From Chloroflexota bacterium (GTDB lineage Bacteria; Chloroflexota; Dormibacteria; CF-121), in assembly GCA_005889535.1 (NCBI GenBank), contig VBHC01000118.1, forward strand, positions 1 through 46,607: DNA of 46,607 nucleotides, read 5' to 3'. The notes beneath the pieces are model-generated. The model was not told where the DNA came from and did no database searches. It saw only the letters and a program-made list of their open reading frames with translations. This document shows positions 27,977 through 37,313 of this stretch, piece by piece (the stretch's first letter is position 1; every line of letters begins with the position of its first letter). A program made the translations under genes and the position numbers.

Positions 27977-28570
27977 CTATTTTAGAGCGAACGTCGCCAG
28001 CGTGCTGTAGCGAGGCGGGCCGGCGCCCAGCTGGCTTCGCATCAGGCGCACCTCGGTGACGGGAAGCGCACCCAGCTCGTGCTCGCGCCAGGTCGTCGAC
28101 CACGCCTCCAGCCGGCGTCGCTCCGCTGCCCGCAACAGCCGGTGAACCCGGGCGAGCGTCAGGTGCGGGCGGAAGCGGCGTTCTTCAACCGGCACACCGG
28201 CCTGGCGAAGCCCGCCACCCAGGTCACGGTGGAGCGCAATCAGTCGAGGCAGGTCCGTGCCGACGATTCCGGCCCAGAGGACCTGCGCGCGGCCAAGGCT
28301 CGGGAAGGCGCCAACCCCTTGCGCGAGCAGGCGCATCGGCTCGTGGGTTTCAGCAATTGGGCCGAGATCGGAGGTCACCTCCTCGACCCGATCGATTGGA
28401 AGGTGGCCGAGGAAATGCAGCGTGAGGTGAATGCGTTCCACCGGGTTGACCCGGATCGAATCGCTCAGCGATGCCAGCCCGTCGAGCGGCTGCTGCAGCG
28501 TTGCGCGCAGCGCCGGTGAAAGATCGATAGCCAGGAAAACCCGCCAGCGCTCGCCCTCAGCCTCCGCCAT
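27977..28570 (-). CDS. thpR: RNA 2',3'-cyclic phosphodiesterase (2H family)
   Basis: 197 aa. The two HxTx motifs of the 2H phosphoesterase superfamily are clear: HLTL at 48-51 (HLTLHFLG) and HLTL at 136-139 (RPHLTLARV). RVFLAIDL at the start is typical. It opens 2',3'-cyclic phosphates on RNA; older names are 2'-5' RNA ligase or LigT. ATG 28570 overlaps the end of the preceding gene by 14 bases; the longer open frame lies inside that gene. It is last in the amine operon and directly before tRNA-Arg, which may be chance. Confidence 0.92.
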   Translation of the reverse strand: MAEAEGERWRVFLAIDLSPALRATLQQPLDGLASLSDSIRVNPVERIHLTLHFLGHLPIDRVEEVTSDLGPIAETHEPMRLLAQGVGAFPSLGRAQVLWAGIVGTDLPRLIALHRDLGGGLRQAGVPVEERRFRPHLTLARVHRLLRAAERRRLEAWSTTWREHELGALPVTEVRLMRSQLGAGPPRYSTLATFALK

Positions 28571-29432
28571 GGTTACCGATCTTGACGGCGATCTTGCCGG
28601 CCCGGCGCAGCGTCGACTCGCGGTCGTCGACGAATTTCGTAAACCACGCTGCAGTGCCCTGCGGGCTGTAGAGGTCAACCGAGGGCGCGAGGACCAGGAT
28701 GACCGCCAGGTGGACCTGGTCGGTGCGCCGCTCGAGCACGCTGGCAATCGTGAAGCCGCGATTCGTCTGGATGATGCCGCTGATCGCGCCGGTGGCCAGG
28801 GACTCTACTGCGGTCGCCAGGGCCGGCTCCGGAATTTCCGCCGGACGCAGCCAGCCGGCGTCGCCGCCGCGCGCAAAGGTTCCCGTATCGTCGCTCCAGC
28901 GGGCGGCCACCGAGGCGAAGGTCGCGCCCGATTTGAGCTCGGCCGCGGCGGAGCGGGCGCGGTCACCGGCCATCGCCCGCATCAGCGCCACCGCGGTCAA
29001 CAGAGCGCGCTGGTAGGCGGAGAAGCTCTCGGCTGTGAACCCGTTGCGGCTGAGCGCCGCGTTGAATGCCGACGCCCCGGCCTTCGACCGCAGCGCCACG
29101 ATCCTCGCCTGCACCACCTTGTCGCCGACCGTGATGCCGCGCTTCTCGGCCTCCTGGCGAACGATTTCTTCGCGCACCAGCTGCTCGATGGTGAAATCCT
29201 CGAGCCGCTGTGCGGGAGCCGGGCTTGGGATCGCCTCAGGAATGCCCGCGAATGGGTCGCGATGACGGCTGACCTGCAGCCTCGCCTGATAGGCCTTCAT
29301 CGAAACATCGTGGCCGTCGACGACAGCGGCCGCCGGGTCCGAAAAGGGCGTCCCAATAGCGGGCGGGGAGCAGCCGCAAGCCACCGCGGCAACGAGTAGG
29401 ACCAGGGTGAGGCGCGGCACGGCGATCGCCAA
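28557..29432 (-). CDS. Parvulin-type peptidyl-prolyl isomerase lipoprotein
   Basis: 291 aa. A signal segment ends in AVAC at residue 19 (C21 is an alternative), so it is probably lipid-anchored outside the membrane like PrsA. A SurA/PrsA-type helical N domain covers about 45-150. A degenerate rotamase domain follows (FASVAARWSDD, GGDAGWLRPAEIPEPAL, IIQTNRGFTIASVLER). It likely helps fold exported proteins. The start is TTG 29432, directly after the oxidase UAA, or GTG 29420. Its place in an amine-degradation operon is odd and may reflect read-through packing only. Confidence 0.8.
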   Translation of the reverse strand: MAIAVPRLTLVLLVAAVACGCSPPAIGTPFSDPAAAVVDGHDVSMKAYQARLQVSRHRDPFAGIPEAIPSPAPAQRLEDFTIEQLVREEIVRQEAEKRGITVGDKVVQARIVALRSKAGASAFNAALSRNGFTAESFSAYQRALLTAVALMRAMAGDRARSAAAELKSGATFASVAARWSDDTGTFARGGDAGWLRPAEIPEPALATAVESLATGAISGIIQTNRGFTIASVLERRTDQVHLAVILVLAPSVDLYSPQGTAAWFTKFVDDRESTLRRAGKIAVKIGNHGGG

Positions 29433-30545
29433 TTACACCACGTTCGCCTCGGGGTGGAGTGACCCTCGACCAAAGCGATCGGGCGCAAAGAGTGACAGGT
29501 CGGCCGGCGGGGAGCCGCCCGCCATCCATGCCGCCAGCCAGTCGCCGACGACCGGCGCCATCATGAAGCCGTGGCCGGAAAAGCCGGCCGCAATCCATGC
29601 ACCCGGTTGCAACGGTCCGATCAGCGGCTGGAAGTCCGGCGTGTTCTCGTACAGCCCGGCCCATGCCGTCTTCACCCGCGCCTCGAGCAGCGGCGGCCAG
29701 CGGCGCTGCGCGACCGCGGTGATGCGGTACAGGAAAGCCCAGTCCACGGACGTATCCTCGCCCGGCTCGATGTCGGGGTCGCTCATCCCGAACAGGACGC
29801 CGTCCCCCTCGGGATGAAAGTAGAACGACGTATGAAAGTCGATAGTCATCGGGCTATCCGGACGAAAGCCGCGGAGAGCATCGGTCATAAAGATCTGGCG
29901 CCGCGACGGCTGGATCGGCAGCGACAGACCGAGCATGGCCCCGACCCGCGCCGACCATGGACCGGCGCAGATCACTGTCTGTGGGCAACGGATCTCTTCC
30001 CAATCGGTGCGAACCCCGCAGACCGCGTCGCCCGATTTCAAGAATCCGGTGACCGGCGTCTCTTCGAGAAAGATCGCGCCGCGCGCACGCGCGCCGTTGG
30101 CGAACCCATAGGTCACCTCGTTGGGTCCGGCAATGCCATCCGTCGGGCAAAACGTCGCCCCGGACAGGTCCCCGGTTTCAAGTCCGGGAACGATTGCCCG
30201 CGCATCCGCTGGACTCAGCTCGACAACGTCCTCGACGCCCATGCGGCGCTGCAGCTCGACCGCGTCATGGAACCGCCGCCGCTCTTCGTCTGTCGTCAGC
30301 AGAAAGAGATAGCCGACCTGGCGGAAGTCCGCATTCTGACCCGTCTCCTCGACGAAGCGGGACAGGACGCGCTTGGCTTCCATCCCCATCCGGATATTGA
30401 CCTCGGTCGAGAACTGCGCCCGAATGCCACCGGCGCAGGCCGCCGTGGCGCCCTGGCCGATCCGGCCGCGATCGACGACGATCACGCGGCGACCCTGCCG
30501 CGCCAGGTAGAACGCCAGGCTGCATCCCATCACCCCCGCGCCCAC
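29433..30545 (-). CDS. FAD-dependent amine oxidase/dehydrogenase (DAO family)
   Basis: 370 aa. The protein opens at the Rossmann GAGVMG dinucleotide loop (residues 2-7) and ends with the DAO-family block PDFQPLIGPL ... AAGFSGHGFMMAP. Relatives include glycine/sarcosine oxidases and the gamma-glutamylputrescine oxidase PuuB; the operon makes a small amine the likely substrate. The beta strand that should precede the GxGxxG (ADVAIV) is encoded upstream in the same frame, but no ATG, GTG or TTG exists between it and the in-frame stop at 30596. GTG 30545 is thus the only canonical start, and it would delete that strand. A non-standard start or frameshift with the preceding gene is possible. Confidence 0.85.
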   Translation of the reverse strand: MGAGVMGCSLAFYLARQGRRVIVVDRGRIGQGATAACAGGIRAQFSTEVNIRMGMEAKRVLSRFVEETGQNADFRQVGYLFLLTTDEERRRFHDAVELQRRMGVEDVVELSPADARAIVPGLETGDLSGATFCPTDGIAGPNEVTYGFANGARARGAIFLEETPVTGFLKSGDAVCGVRTDWEEIRCPQTVICAGPWSARVGAMLGLSLPIQPSRRQIFMTDALRGFRPDSPMTIDFHTSFYFHPEGDGVLFGMSDPDIEPGEDTSVDWAFLYRITAVAQRRWPPLLEARVKTAWAGLYENTPDFQPLIGPLQPGAWIAAGFSGHGFMMAPVVGDWLAAWMAGGSPPADLSLFAPDRFGRGSLHPEANVV

Positions 30546-30573
30546 GATGGCGACATCGGCGTGCCGCGCCCGA

Positions 30574-31485
30574 TCAGCTGTTTGCGCCGAGCTTCACCAT
30601 CCCGATGTACTCGAAGATGAACTTCAACGCCGCCAGGCTGGTCACATGCCCGGTATCGAGCGGCGGGGCGACTTCGTCAACGTCGAGACCGGCGAGACGC
30701 ACCCCGCGTAACTGGCGGAGGAAATCCAGCAGCTGGCGCGATGTCAAGCCACCGGCCGAAGGGACCCCGGTTCCGGGCGCATACGATGGGTCCAGCGAGT
30801 CGATGTCAAGCGAAATATGCAGCGCGTCCGAGCCGATCCGCGACCCGACCTCGTCCGCCAGCTGGTTACCCGTCCAGCGATGGGCGGTCGCGGCGGTGAT
30901 CAGCGTAACCCCCATCTTTCGAATGAACTCCACTTCCTCCCAGTCGTAGTCACGGCACCCGAGCAGGGTCACCTTGCGGGGATCGATCTCCCCCATCTCG
31001 AGGCCGCGGCGCAAGGCGCACCCATTGGACCAGCGCATCTGCCGGGAGATGTCGTTCAGGTCCGGGTGGGCATCGATATAGAGGATGCTCAGCCTGCCGT
31101 TGAGCCGCCGTTGCTGGGCGATCAGGGTGGGACTTACGGTGGTATGGTCGCCGCCCAGCACGATGGGGAGGGTGCCCTGGGGCGTCCGGCCAATCTCGGC
31201 CGCCACGGCCTCGACGTTCGCCCCCATGTCACCGTCGACCAGCGCCACGTCGCCGTCGTCCTGCAGCGTCACGCTGTCGAAGAGCTCGGCGTGCTCGCTC
31301 ACCGGCGCAAAGATCGCCGACAGCCTGCGAAGCTGCGCCGGCGCCTTCGCGGCCCCGGGACGATACAGCGAGCCGCGGTCCAGCGGCACGCCGAGGATCC
31401 GGACGTCTGGCCGGGCGCCGGCCACCGGTGGTTTCAATCCGGCCCAGCCGGAAAGTCCCGAGGTGTTGAACTCGTGCTCGCTCAT
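30574..31485 (-). CDS. Agmatinase/guanidinobutyrase-type ureohydrolase
   Basis: 303 aa, arginase superfamily with an intact binuclear manganese site: GGDHTTVSP (H114), DAHPDLND (D138, H140, D142) and SLDIDSLDPSYAPGTG (D227, D229). It hydrolyses a guanidino compound to urea and an amine. With a GABA-type aminotransferase and a semialdehyde dehydrogenase in the operon, 4-guanidinobutyrate (to GABA) or agmatine (to putrescine) is the likely substrate; sequence alone does not separate these. ATG 31485 overlaps the hydrolase TGA as ATGA, so it is preferred over ATG 31542. Confidence 0.9.
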   Translation of the reverse strand: MSEHEFNTSGLSGWAGLKPPVAGARPDVRILGVPLDRGSLYRPGAAKAPAQLRRLSAIFAPVSEHAELFDSVTLQDDGDVALVDGDMGANVEAVAAEIGRTPQGTLPIVLGGDHTTVSPTLIAQQRRLNGRLSILYIDAHPDLNDISRQMRWSNGCALRRGLEMGEIDPRKVTLLGCRDYDWEEVEFIRKMGVTLITAATAHRWTGNQLADEVGSRIGSDALHISLDIDSLDPSYAPGTGVPSAGGLTSRQLLDFLRQLRGVRLAGLDVDEVAPPLDTGHVTSLAALKFIFEYIGMVKLGANS

Positions 31486-32285
31486 GTCTTGAGGAATCCG
31501 GTGATCGCTTCCACCTGGGCGGCGATCAACGTTGGGGTCCACCCATGCCCGGCCGACTCGATCACCCGGATCTCGGCCTGCGGCATCAGCCGCCGCAGGT
31601 TGCGGATGGCGCCTACGTCCACGATCCGGTCGTCCGCCGCGACGACCACCAGCGCGGGTTTGCGCCAGCTGCTCAGGAAGCCGACGTAGTCACGAGTGAT
31701 GCCGTCACGCAACCACTGGCGCGCGGCGCGCCCGTCCGCCCGGTGCTGATTATCGAAGTTCACCTGGGCATCGTAGGGATCGACCCCCGGGCCTTCAATC
31801 AGGAAGCGCTTGTAGAGATCTGATACCAGTCGATTGCGGCGCAGGCGGTCGACGCCCCAGAATATGGGGCCGGCCGTGAAGGCGCCGACCTGGCGCTTGA
31901 AAGCTGCCCGCAGCGTCCGCGGCGAGTAGATCGGCGTGTGCAAAACCAGCCGCGACACCCGCTCACCGAAGCGGGACGCGTACTCGAGCGCGACGGTGGC
32001 CCCCAGGCAAATACCACCGATATCGTGCCCGCCCAGACCCAGCCGGTCGGCGAACGACCGGAGAAATTCGGCGTGGCTGGCCACCGTGAAGGGCGGATCG
32101 CCAGCCGGCGTCTCGCCGCATCCGGGCAGGTCCGGAATCAGGACCCGCCGGTGTCCGGCGAACGCGGGACTCCAGCTATGGAAGTTCTCGAGCGAGCCGA
32201 TGAAACCGTGACAGAGAAGCAGCGGATGGCCCGTCCCCTGGTCCAGGTACCGGACCCTCCGCTGCCCGACATCGATGAACTGGAT
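31482..32285 (-). CDS. Alpha/beta hydrolase with Cys nucleophile and no canonical start
   Basis: The conserved fold needs about 267 residues from codon ATC 32285: FIDVGQRRVRYLDQG, the oxyanion LLLCHGFIG (H26-G27), LIPDLPGCGETP, nucleophile elbow GICLG (C93 in place of Ser), acid Asp in AADDRIVD and His in SAGHGW. No ATG, GTG or TTG occurs between the UAG of the ALDH gene (32312-32310, same frame) and GTG 32084, and starting at GTG 32084 would remove the oxyanion loop. Options are UAG read-through from the ALDH, an ATC start at 32285, or CTG 32246 with GGAGG 9 bases upstream. Cys elbows occur in dienelactone-hydrolase-like enzymes. It overlaps the ureohydrolase gene by ATGA. Confidence 0.8.
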   Translation of the reverse strand: MQFIDVGQRRVRYLDQGTGHPLLLCHGFIGSLENFHSWSPAFAGHRRVLIPDLPGCGETPAGDPPFTVASHAEFLRSFADRLGLGGHDIGGICLGATVALEYASRFGERVSRLVLHTPIYSPRTLRAAFKRQVGAFTAGPIFWGVDRLRRNRLVSDLYKRFLIEGPGVDPYDAQVNFDNQHRADGRAARQWLRDGITRDYVGFLSSWRKPALVVVAADDRIVDVGAIRNLRRLMPQAEIRVIESAGHGWTPTLIAAQVEAITGFLKT

Positions 32286-32309
32286 GTTCTGGGCGGTGAC
32301 CGCGGCTTG

Positions 32310-33823
32310 CTATTCTCCCGTGTCGATCTGCGCCCGCTGCAGGCGGCCGCTGTAGTCCACGTAGATCGTCTTCCATTCGCTGAACTCGTCCAGGGCGACG
32401 GTGCCGGCCTCACGATGGCCGTTGCCGGTGTTCTTTACGCCGCCGAACGGGAGTTGGATCTCGGCGCCAATGGTGGGCGCGTTGACGTAGACGATGCCCG
32501 ACTGCATCTCCTCCATGGCGTGGAAGGCCTTGCGCAGGTCATTGGTATAGATCGACATGGAGAGGCCGTACTGGGTCGAGTTCGCCACGTCGAGCGCCTC
32601 GTCGAGATCGCCTACGGGCAGCACCAGCGTGGAGGGACCGAAGATTTCTTCCTGCGCCATCCGCATGTCTTTGCGACCGTCGGCAAAGATGGTCGGCCGG
32701 TAGAACCATCCATCGGAACCGGCGAAGTCGCCGCCGTGCACCAGCCGGGCGTGCTCCTGCTTGCCGATATCGGTGTACTCGTGCACCTTCTTGAGGGCGG
32801 CCTCGTTGATGACCGGGCCCATGTCGGTATCGGGCTGCAGGCCATCGCCCACCTTCATCTTGGCAGCCCGCTCCTGGAGCTGATCCGTGAAGTCCTTCTC
32901 GACTTTCTTGTCGACGATCAAGCGAGAGGCGGCCGTGCAGCGCTGGCCTGAGGTCCCGAAGGCCGCCCACAACGCCCCGTCGACCGCCAGCGGCAGATCG
33001 GCGTCGTCGAGCACCACGATCGCGTTCTTGCCCCCCAGCTCGAGTCCCAGCCGCTTGAGGTTGCGACCCGCGATCTCCGCGATGTGCTTGCCCGCGGCGG
33101 TGGAACCGGTGAAGGAGATGCCCTGCACCCGGGGATCCCTGACCAGCACGTCCCCAACGTCGCTGCCGCTGCCGGTAACGAGGTTCAGGACGCCGCCGGG
33201 CAGGCCCGCCTCCTCGAAAATCTCGACCAGCTTGGTGGCGATGATCGGTGTGTCGGAGGCAGGTTTGAAGACCACGGCGTTGCCCGCCATTACCGCCGGG
33301 AAGATCTTCCACGACGGGATCGCCATCGGGAAGTTCCAGGGTGTGATGCAGGCGACCACGCCCAGCGGGACGCGCTCCGTCATGCACCACTTGTTGCGAA
33401 GCTCCGAGGGCACCGTTTCCCCGTGCGGATGCCGTCCAAGTCCGGCCGCGTACTTGGCCATATCGATCGCCTCCTGGACGTCACCGCGCGCCTCCTTGAG
33501 AACCTTGCCCATCTCCTGGGTCATCAGGCGGGCCAGCTCCTCCTTCCGCTCCTGGATGATCAGCCCCGCCTTGAGGCAGATCTCGCCGCGGGTCGGTGCC
33601 GGAGTATGCCGCCAGCCGACAAACGCCTTTCCCGCCGCCTCGATGGCGGCATTCACATCGTCGGCGGTGGAGGCCTGAATCACGCCCAGCACCTCGTCCT
33701 TGTGCGCCGGGTTGGTCGAGGTGAAGGTTCGCCCGCTCTTCGACTCCACCCAGCGACCGCCGATGTAGTTTTTGTAGGTCTTCGACTGCGTCCGCTGTCC
33801 TCGCTCGCTCGTCATCGTCTGGC

Positions 33824-33827
<4 letters not shown>
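32310..33827 (-). CDS. NAD(P)-dependent aldehyde dehydrogenase
   Basis: 505 aa. Catalytic C297 (GQRCTAASR), general base E263 (LELGGKN), N165 (PWNFP), EEIFGP and the IGAEIQLPFGGVKNTGNG substrate/oligomer segment are intact. By similarity it falls near succinate-semialdehyde, 2-oxoglutarate-semialdehyde or benzaldehyde-type dehydrogenases. Next to a GABA-type aminotransferase, oxidation of succinate semialdehyde or a homologue is the best guess. ATG 33827 has a perfect AGGAGG seven bases upstream and overlaps the aminotransferase TGA (ATGA). It ends in UAG followed by CAA, with the next gene continuing in the same frame. Confidence 0.93.
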
Positions 33828-35140
<1,313 letters not shown>

Positions 35141-35259
35141 AGAGCCTCCTTGTTCGAGCATCCGGATCGGGCGTGTGGCCGTCGCCGGCTGCCGGTGGAG
35201 GCTGCCCATCGGTCGAGGCCCACCAGGTGCAGCTGATTCCCGCGTGCGTCATGGGTTCT

Positions 35260-35273
35260 GCCGTTTCAACGGC
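35260..35273. promoter_or_regulatory. Palindrome upstream of the amine operon
   Basis: GCCGTT-TC-AACGGC is a perfect 14-base dyad 120 bases before the aminotransferase start, the right size for a dimeric regulator. A TTGACA hexamer stands at 35292-35297 on the minus strand, but no -10 box lies at the proper distance. Operator role is inferred. Confidence 0.3.
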
Positions 35274-35302
35274 GAGCTAATGGTAGTTCTTTGTCAATAT
35301 CA

Positions 35303-35336
35303 CCCTCCCCCGCCTGCGGGGGAGGGCAGGGTGGGG
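35303..35336 (+). repeat. GC-rich palindromic repeat, copy 1
   Basis: CCCTCCCCCGC/GCGGGGGAGGG, an 11-bp perfect stem, followed by CAGGGTGGGG. Same design as copies at 39098 and 41924, with the tail on the same side. It lies between the amine operon promoter region and the end of the 7-TM gene. Confidence 0.85.
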
Positions 35337-35337
35337 C

Positions 35338-36054
35338 TTAGCGCGAGGTGACGGGATTCAAACTCGGCGCCCGGCGGGGAGCTCGCTGGGCGGCCAGGAA
35401 GCCGGCGAACATCACCAGCACCCCGATCGCCTGGCCAACGTAGAACAGCTCATAGGCGTGAAACAGGCGCGTCAGGGTCGAGACGCTGGCCACGATCAAG
35501 GCGCCGGCCGCGATTAGAACATTGGCCGCCAGCCGGGAGGGAGCCCCGCCTCGGCGCCAGGTCCCGTAGGCCGACCAGGCCGCGCCCCCAACCAGGATGA
35601 CGGTGCCCACGCTGTTCACCACGGCCGCCATGAGGAGGGCGATCACGTTGAAGCTACCCTGCTCCAGCCGGATGGTATCGACGGAGGGCACTTGCCGGGT
35701 GTCGAGCAGGCCGGGTTGCAGGCCGGCTCCGACGATCCCGGCCAGTCCAATGGCCGCCAGCACCAGCAAGACCCAGAGGGCGATCCGGCCGAACCGGGGC
35801 GCGAGGAGGTAGATCGTCCCCAGCGCCAGCACCCCGACCAGGACGATGGCGCCCAGGTAGTAGTAGGTGCGGTAGAGCAGGGCGTTCCAGCCGGCGGCGG
35901 CGCCGATCACCTCGGTGAGCGCGGCGATCGCATAGAGTCCGAGCGCGACCCCCCAGACGAGCAGATACGGCCGCGGCTTGGCCCGGTACTGCAGGCCGAG
36001 GGTCAGGGCAAATGCGGCGCTGATGAGCGTCGCCGCCAGAGGATAGAAGATCAC
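35338..36054 (-). CDS. Seven-helix membrane protein of unknown function
   Basis: 238 aa with seven clear hydrophobic helices (about 3-20, 30-52, 60-86, 92-112, 133-162, 175-194, 203-224) and a basic C-terminal tail. There is no catalytic motif and no family that I recognise. The start is GTG 36054, with TAAACT ending nine bases upstream as a possible -10. It is divergent from parA across a 142-base spacer. Confidence 0.7.
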   Translation of the reverse strand: MIFYPLAATLISAAFALTLGLQYRAKPRPYLLVWGVALGLYAIAALTEVIGAAAGWNALLYRTYYYLGAIVLVGVLALGTIYLLAPRFGRIALWVLLVLAAIGLAGIVGAGLQPGLLDTRQVPSVDTIRLEQGSFNVIALLMAAVVNSVGTVILVGGAAWSAYGTWRRGGAPSRLAANVLIAAGALIVASVSTLTRLFHAYELFYVGQAIGVLVMFAGFLAAQRAPRRAPSLNPVTSR

Positions 36055-36128
36055 GCGACTCTCAGTTTATTTCAAAGACGTTTCGCTCAATCTGCACAAC
36101 GCTTGTAGACACCTCGAGAAGACCGAAC

Positions 36129-36158
36129 TTGACGGGGCGGCTGTATTGCCGTTAAATA
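36129..36158 (+). promoter_or_regulatory. Sigma-70-like promoter of parA
   Basis: TTGACG at 36129-36134 and TTAAAT/TAAATA at 36152-36158 are 17-18 bases apart, close to consensus. The upstream TTG at 36146 would lie between the two boxes, which supports TTG 36197 as the parA start. Confidence 0.6.
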
Positions 36159-36196
36159 GCCGCAGCCACGTTCCAGCACAGAGGTCTAGCCACCGT

Positions 36197-37006
36197 TTGA
36201 GCAGAGTCATCGCCGTCGCCAACCAGAAAGGCGGGGTTGGCAAGACGACCACTGCGGTGAACTTGGGATGCGCGCTCGCTGAGCTCGGGAAGCGCGTCCT
36301 CCTCATCGACCTCGATCCTCAAGGGCATCTGACGATCAACATGGGCTTCAAGCAGCCCGACCAGATCGAGCTCACCCTCTACCATCTGCTCCTCGATCCG
36401 CAGGTCACGCTCGGCCATGTTGTCAAGCACAGCAACCTGGGGGTCGACTTCATCCCGTCGAACATCGAGCTGTCGGGGGCCGAGATCCAGCTCGTGTCCG
36501 AGATGGGCCGCGAGACGTTCCTCAAGGAGAAGCTCGCCCCGGGGCAGGACGAATACGACTTCATGGTGATCGATTGCCCACCCTCGCTCGGCCTGCTCTG
36601 CGTCAACGCGCTGGTGGCCTCGGACGAAGTCCTGATCCCACTCCAGTGCGAGTACTTCGGTATGAAAGGGATGCAGCTGCTGCACAACACCATCGAGCGA
36701 GTGCGCGCCAAGCTGAACCCAAAGTTGCGCATCAGCGGCATCCTGGCAACCATCCACAAGTCGCGCACGTTGCACTCCCAGGAAGTGCTGGAGTTGGTCC
36801 GGGAGCGGTACGGCGACGTCGTCTTCGACGTCGTGATCAAGGACAGCATCCGCTTTGCGGAGACGCCCCTGGCTGGCATGTCGATCCTCCAGTACGCCGG
36901 GAGCTCGGAAGGGGCCAACGCATATCGAGCCCTGGCCAGGGCGGTCATCAAACGGGCGCCCGCCGCGCCGGTGGAGGCCAAGCAGCCCGTTGCCGGTCGT
37001 GTTTAA
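36197..37006 (+). CDS. parA: ParA/Soj-family ATPase
   Basis: 269 aa from TTG 36197. Starts MSRVIAVANQKGGVGKTTT (deviant Walker A with the signature Lys), then LLIDLDPQGHLT (Walker A') and VIDCPPSLGLL (Walker B), so it should be a DNA-binding dimerising ATPase. There is no N-terminal HTH, as in chromosomal Soj. Genes of this family partition chromosomes or plasmids, or position large cellular cargos. No parB or parS-like repeat is seen here. The next gene overlaps by 8 bases and is the likely partner. The alternative start at TTG 36146 lies inside the promoter. Confidence 0.88.
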   Translation: MSRVIAVANQKGGVGKTTTAVNLGCALAELGKRVLLIDLDPQGHLTINMGFKQPDQIELTLYHLLLDPQVTLGHVVKHSNLGVDFIPSNIELSGAEIQLVSEMGRETFLKEKLAPGQDEYDFMVIDCPPSLGLLCVNALVASDEVLIPLQCEYFGMKGMQLLHNTIERVRAKLNPKLRISGILATIHKSRTLHSQEVLELVRERYGDVVFDVVIKDSIRFAETPLAGMSILQYAGSSEGANAYRALARAVIKRAPAAPVEAKQPVAGRV

Positions 37007-37313
37007 GCGGGTTTCGCTGAACGGCTCAGCGGAACTCTTTCGCGAAACCTCCATAGCACCCGAAATCCTGGCGGAGACGGATCCGGAGCCGGTGGCGGCG
37101 CCGATCCATCACTTGCCGATCCGTCGCGAGATCGAGCTCGAAACCATCGCCTACTACGAGTACCAGCTGACAGAACCCCAGGTGCGAGCGTTGATCGACG
37201 CGGTGCAGAAGATCAAGTACCCGCACACTCTCAAGAGCACGGCGAAGTTGAGCATGGAGGAGTTCGAGCGCTTCGAGGCGCTCCGCCAACTGCTACTCGA
37301 CGGCTTGCGGTAG
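36999..37313 (+). CDS. ParA-linked small protein of unknown function
   Basis: 104 aa from GTG 36999, overlapping the parA stop (GTGTTTAA), so translation is coupled. Residues 1-45 look disordered and acidic/Pro-rich. Residues 46-104 are probably helical (YYEYQLTEPQVRALIDAVQK, SMEEFERFEALRQLLLDGL). It is not ParB-like: there is no HTH and no arginine patch. The position fits an adaptor or cargo protein that works with the ParA ATPase, by analogy with other ParA-small partner pairs. Its last 21 bases overlap the convergent ABC gene. Confidence 0.65.
   Translation: MFKRVSLNGSAELFRETSIAPEILAETDPEPVAAPIHHLPIRREIELETIAYYEYQLTEPQVRALIDAVQKIKYPHTLKSTAKLSMEEFERFEALRQLLLDGLR

Noticed and set aside
35292-35297. 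Full sigma-70 promoter for the aminotransferase
   Set aside because: TTGACA is present but no -10-like hexamer lies 16-18 bases away.
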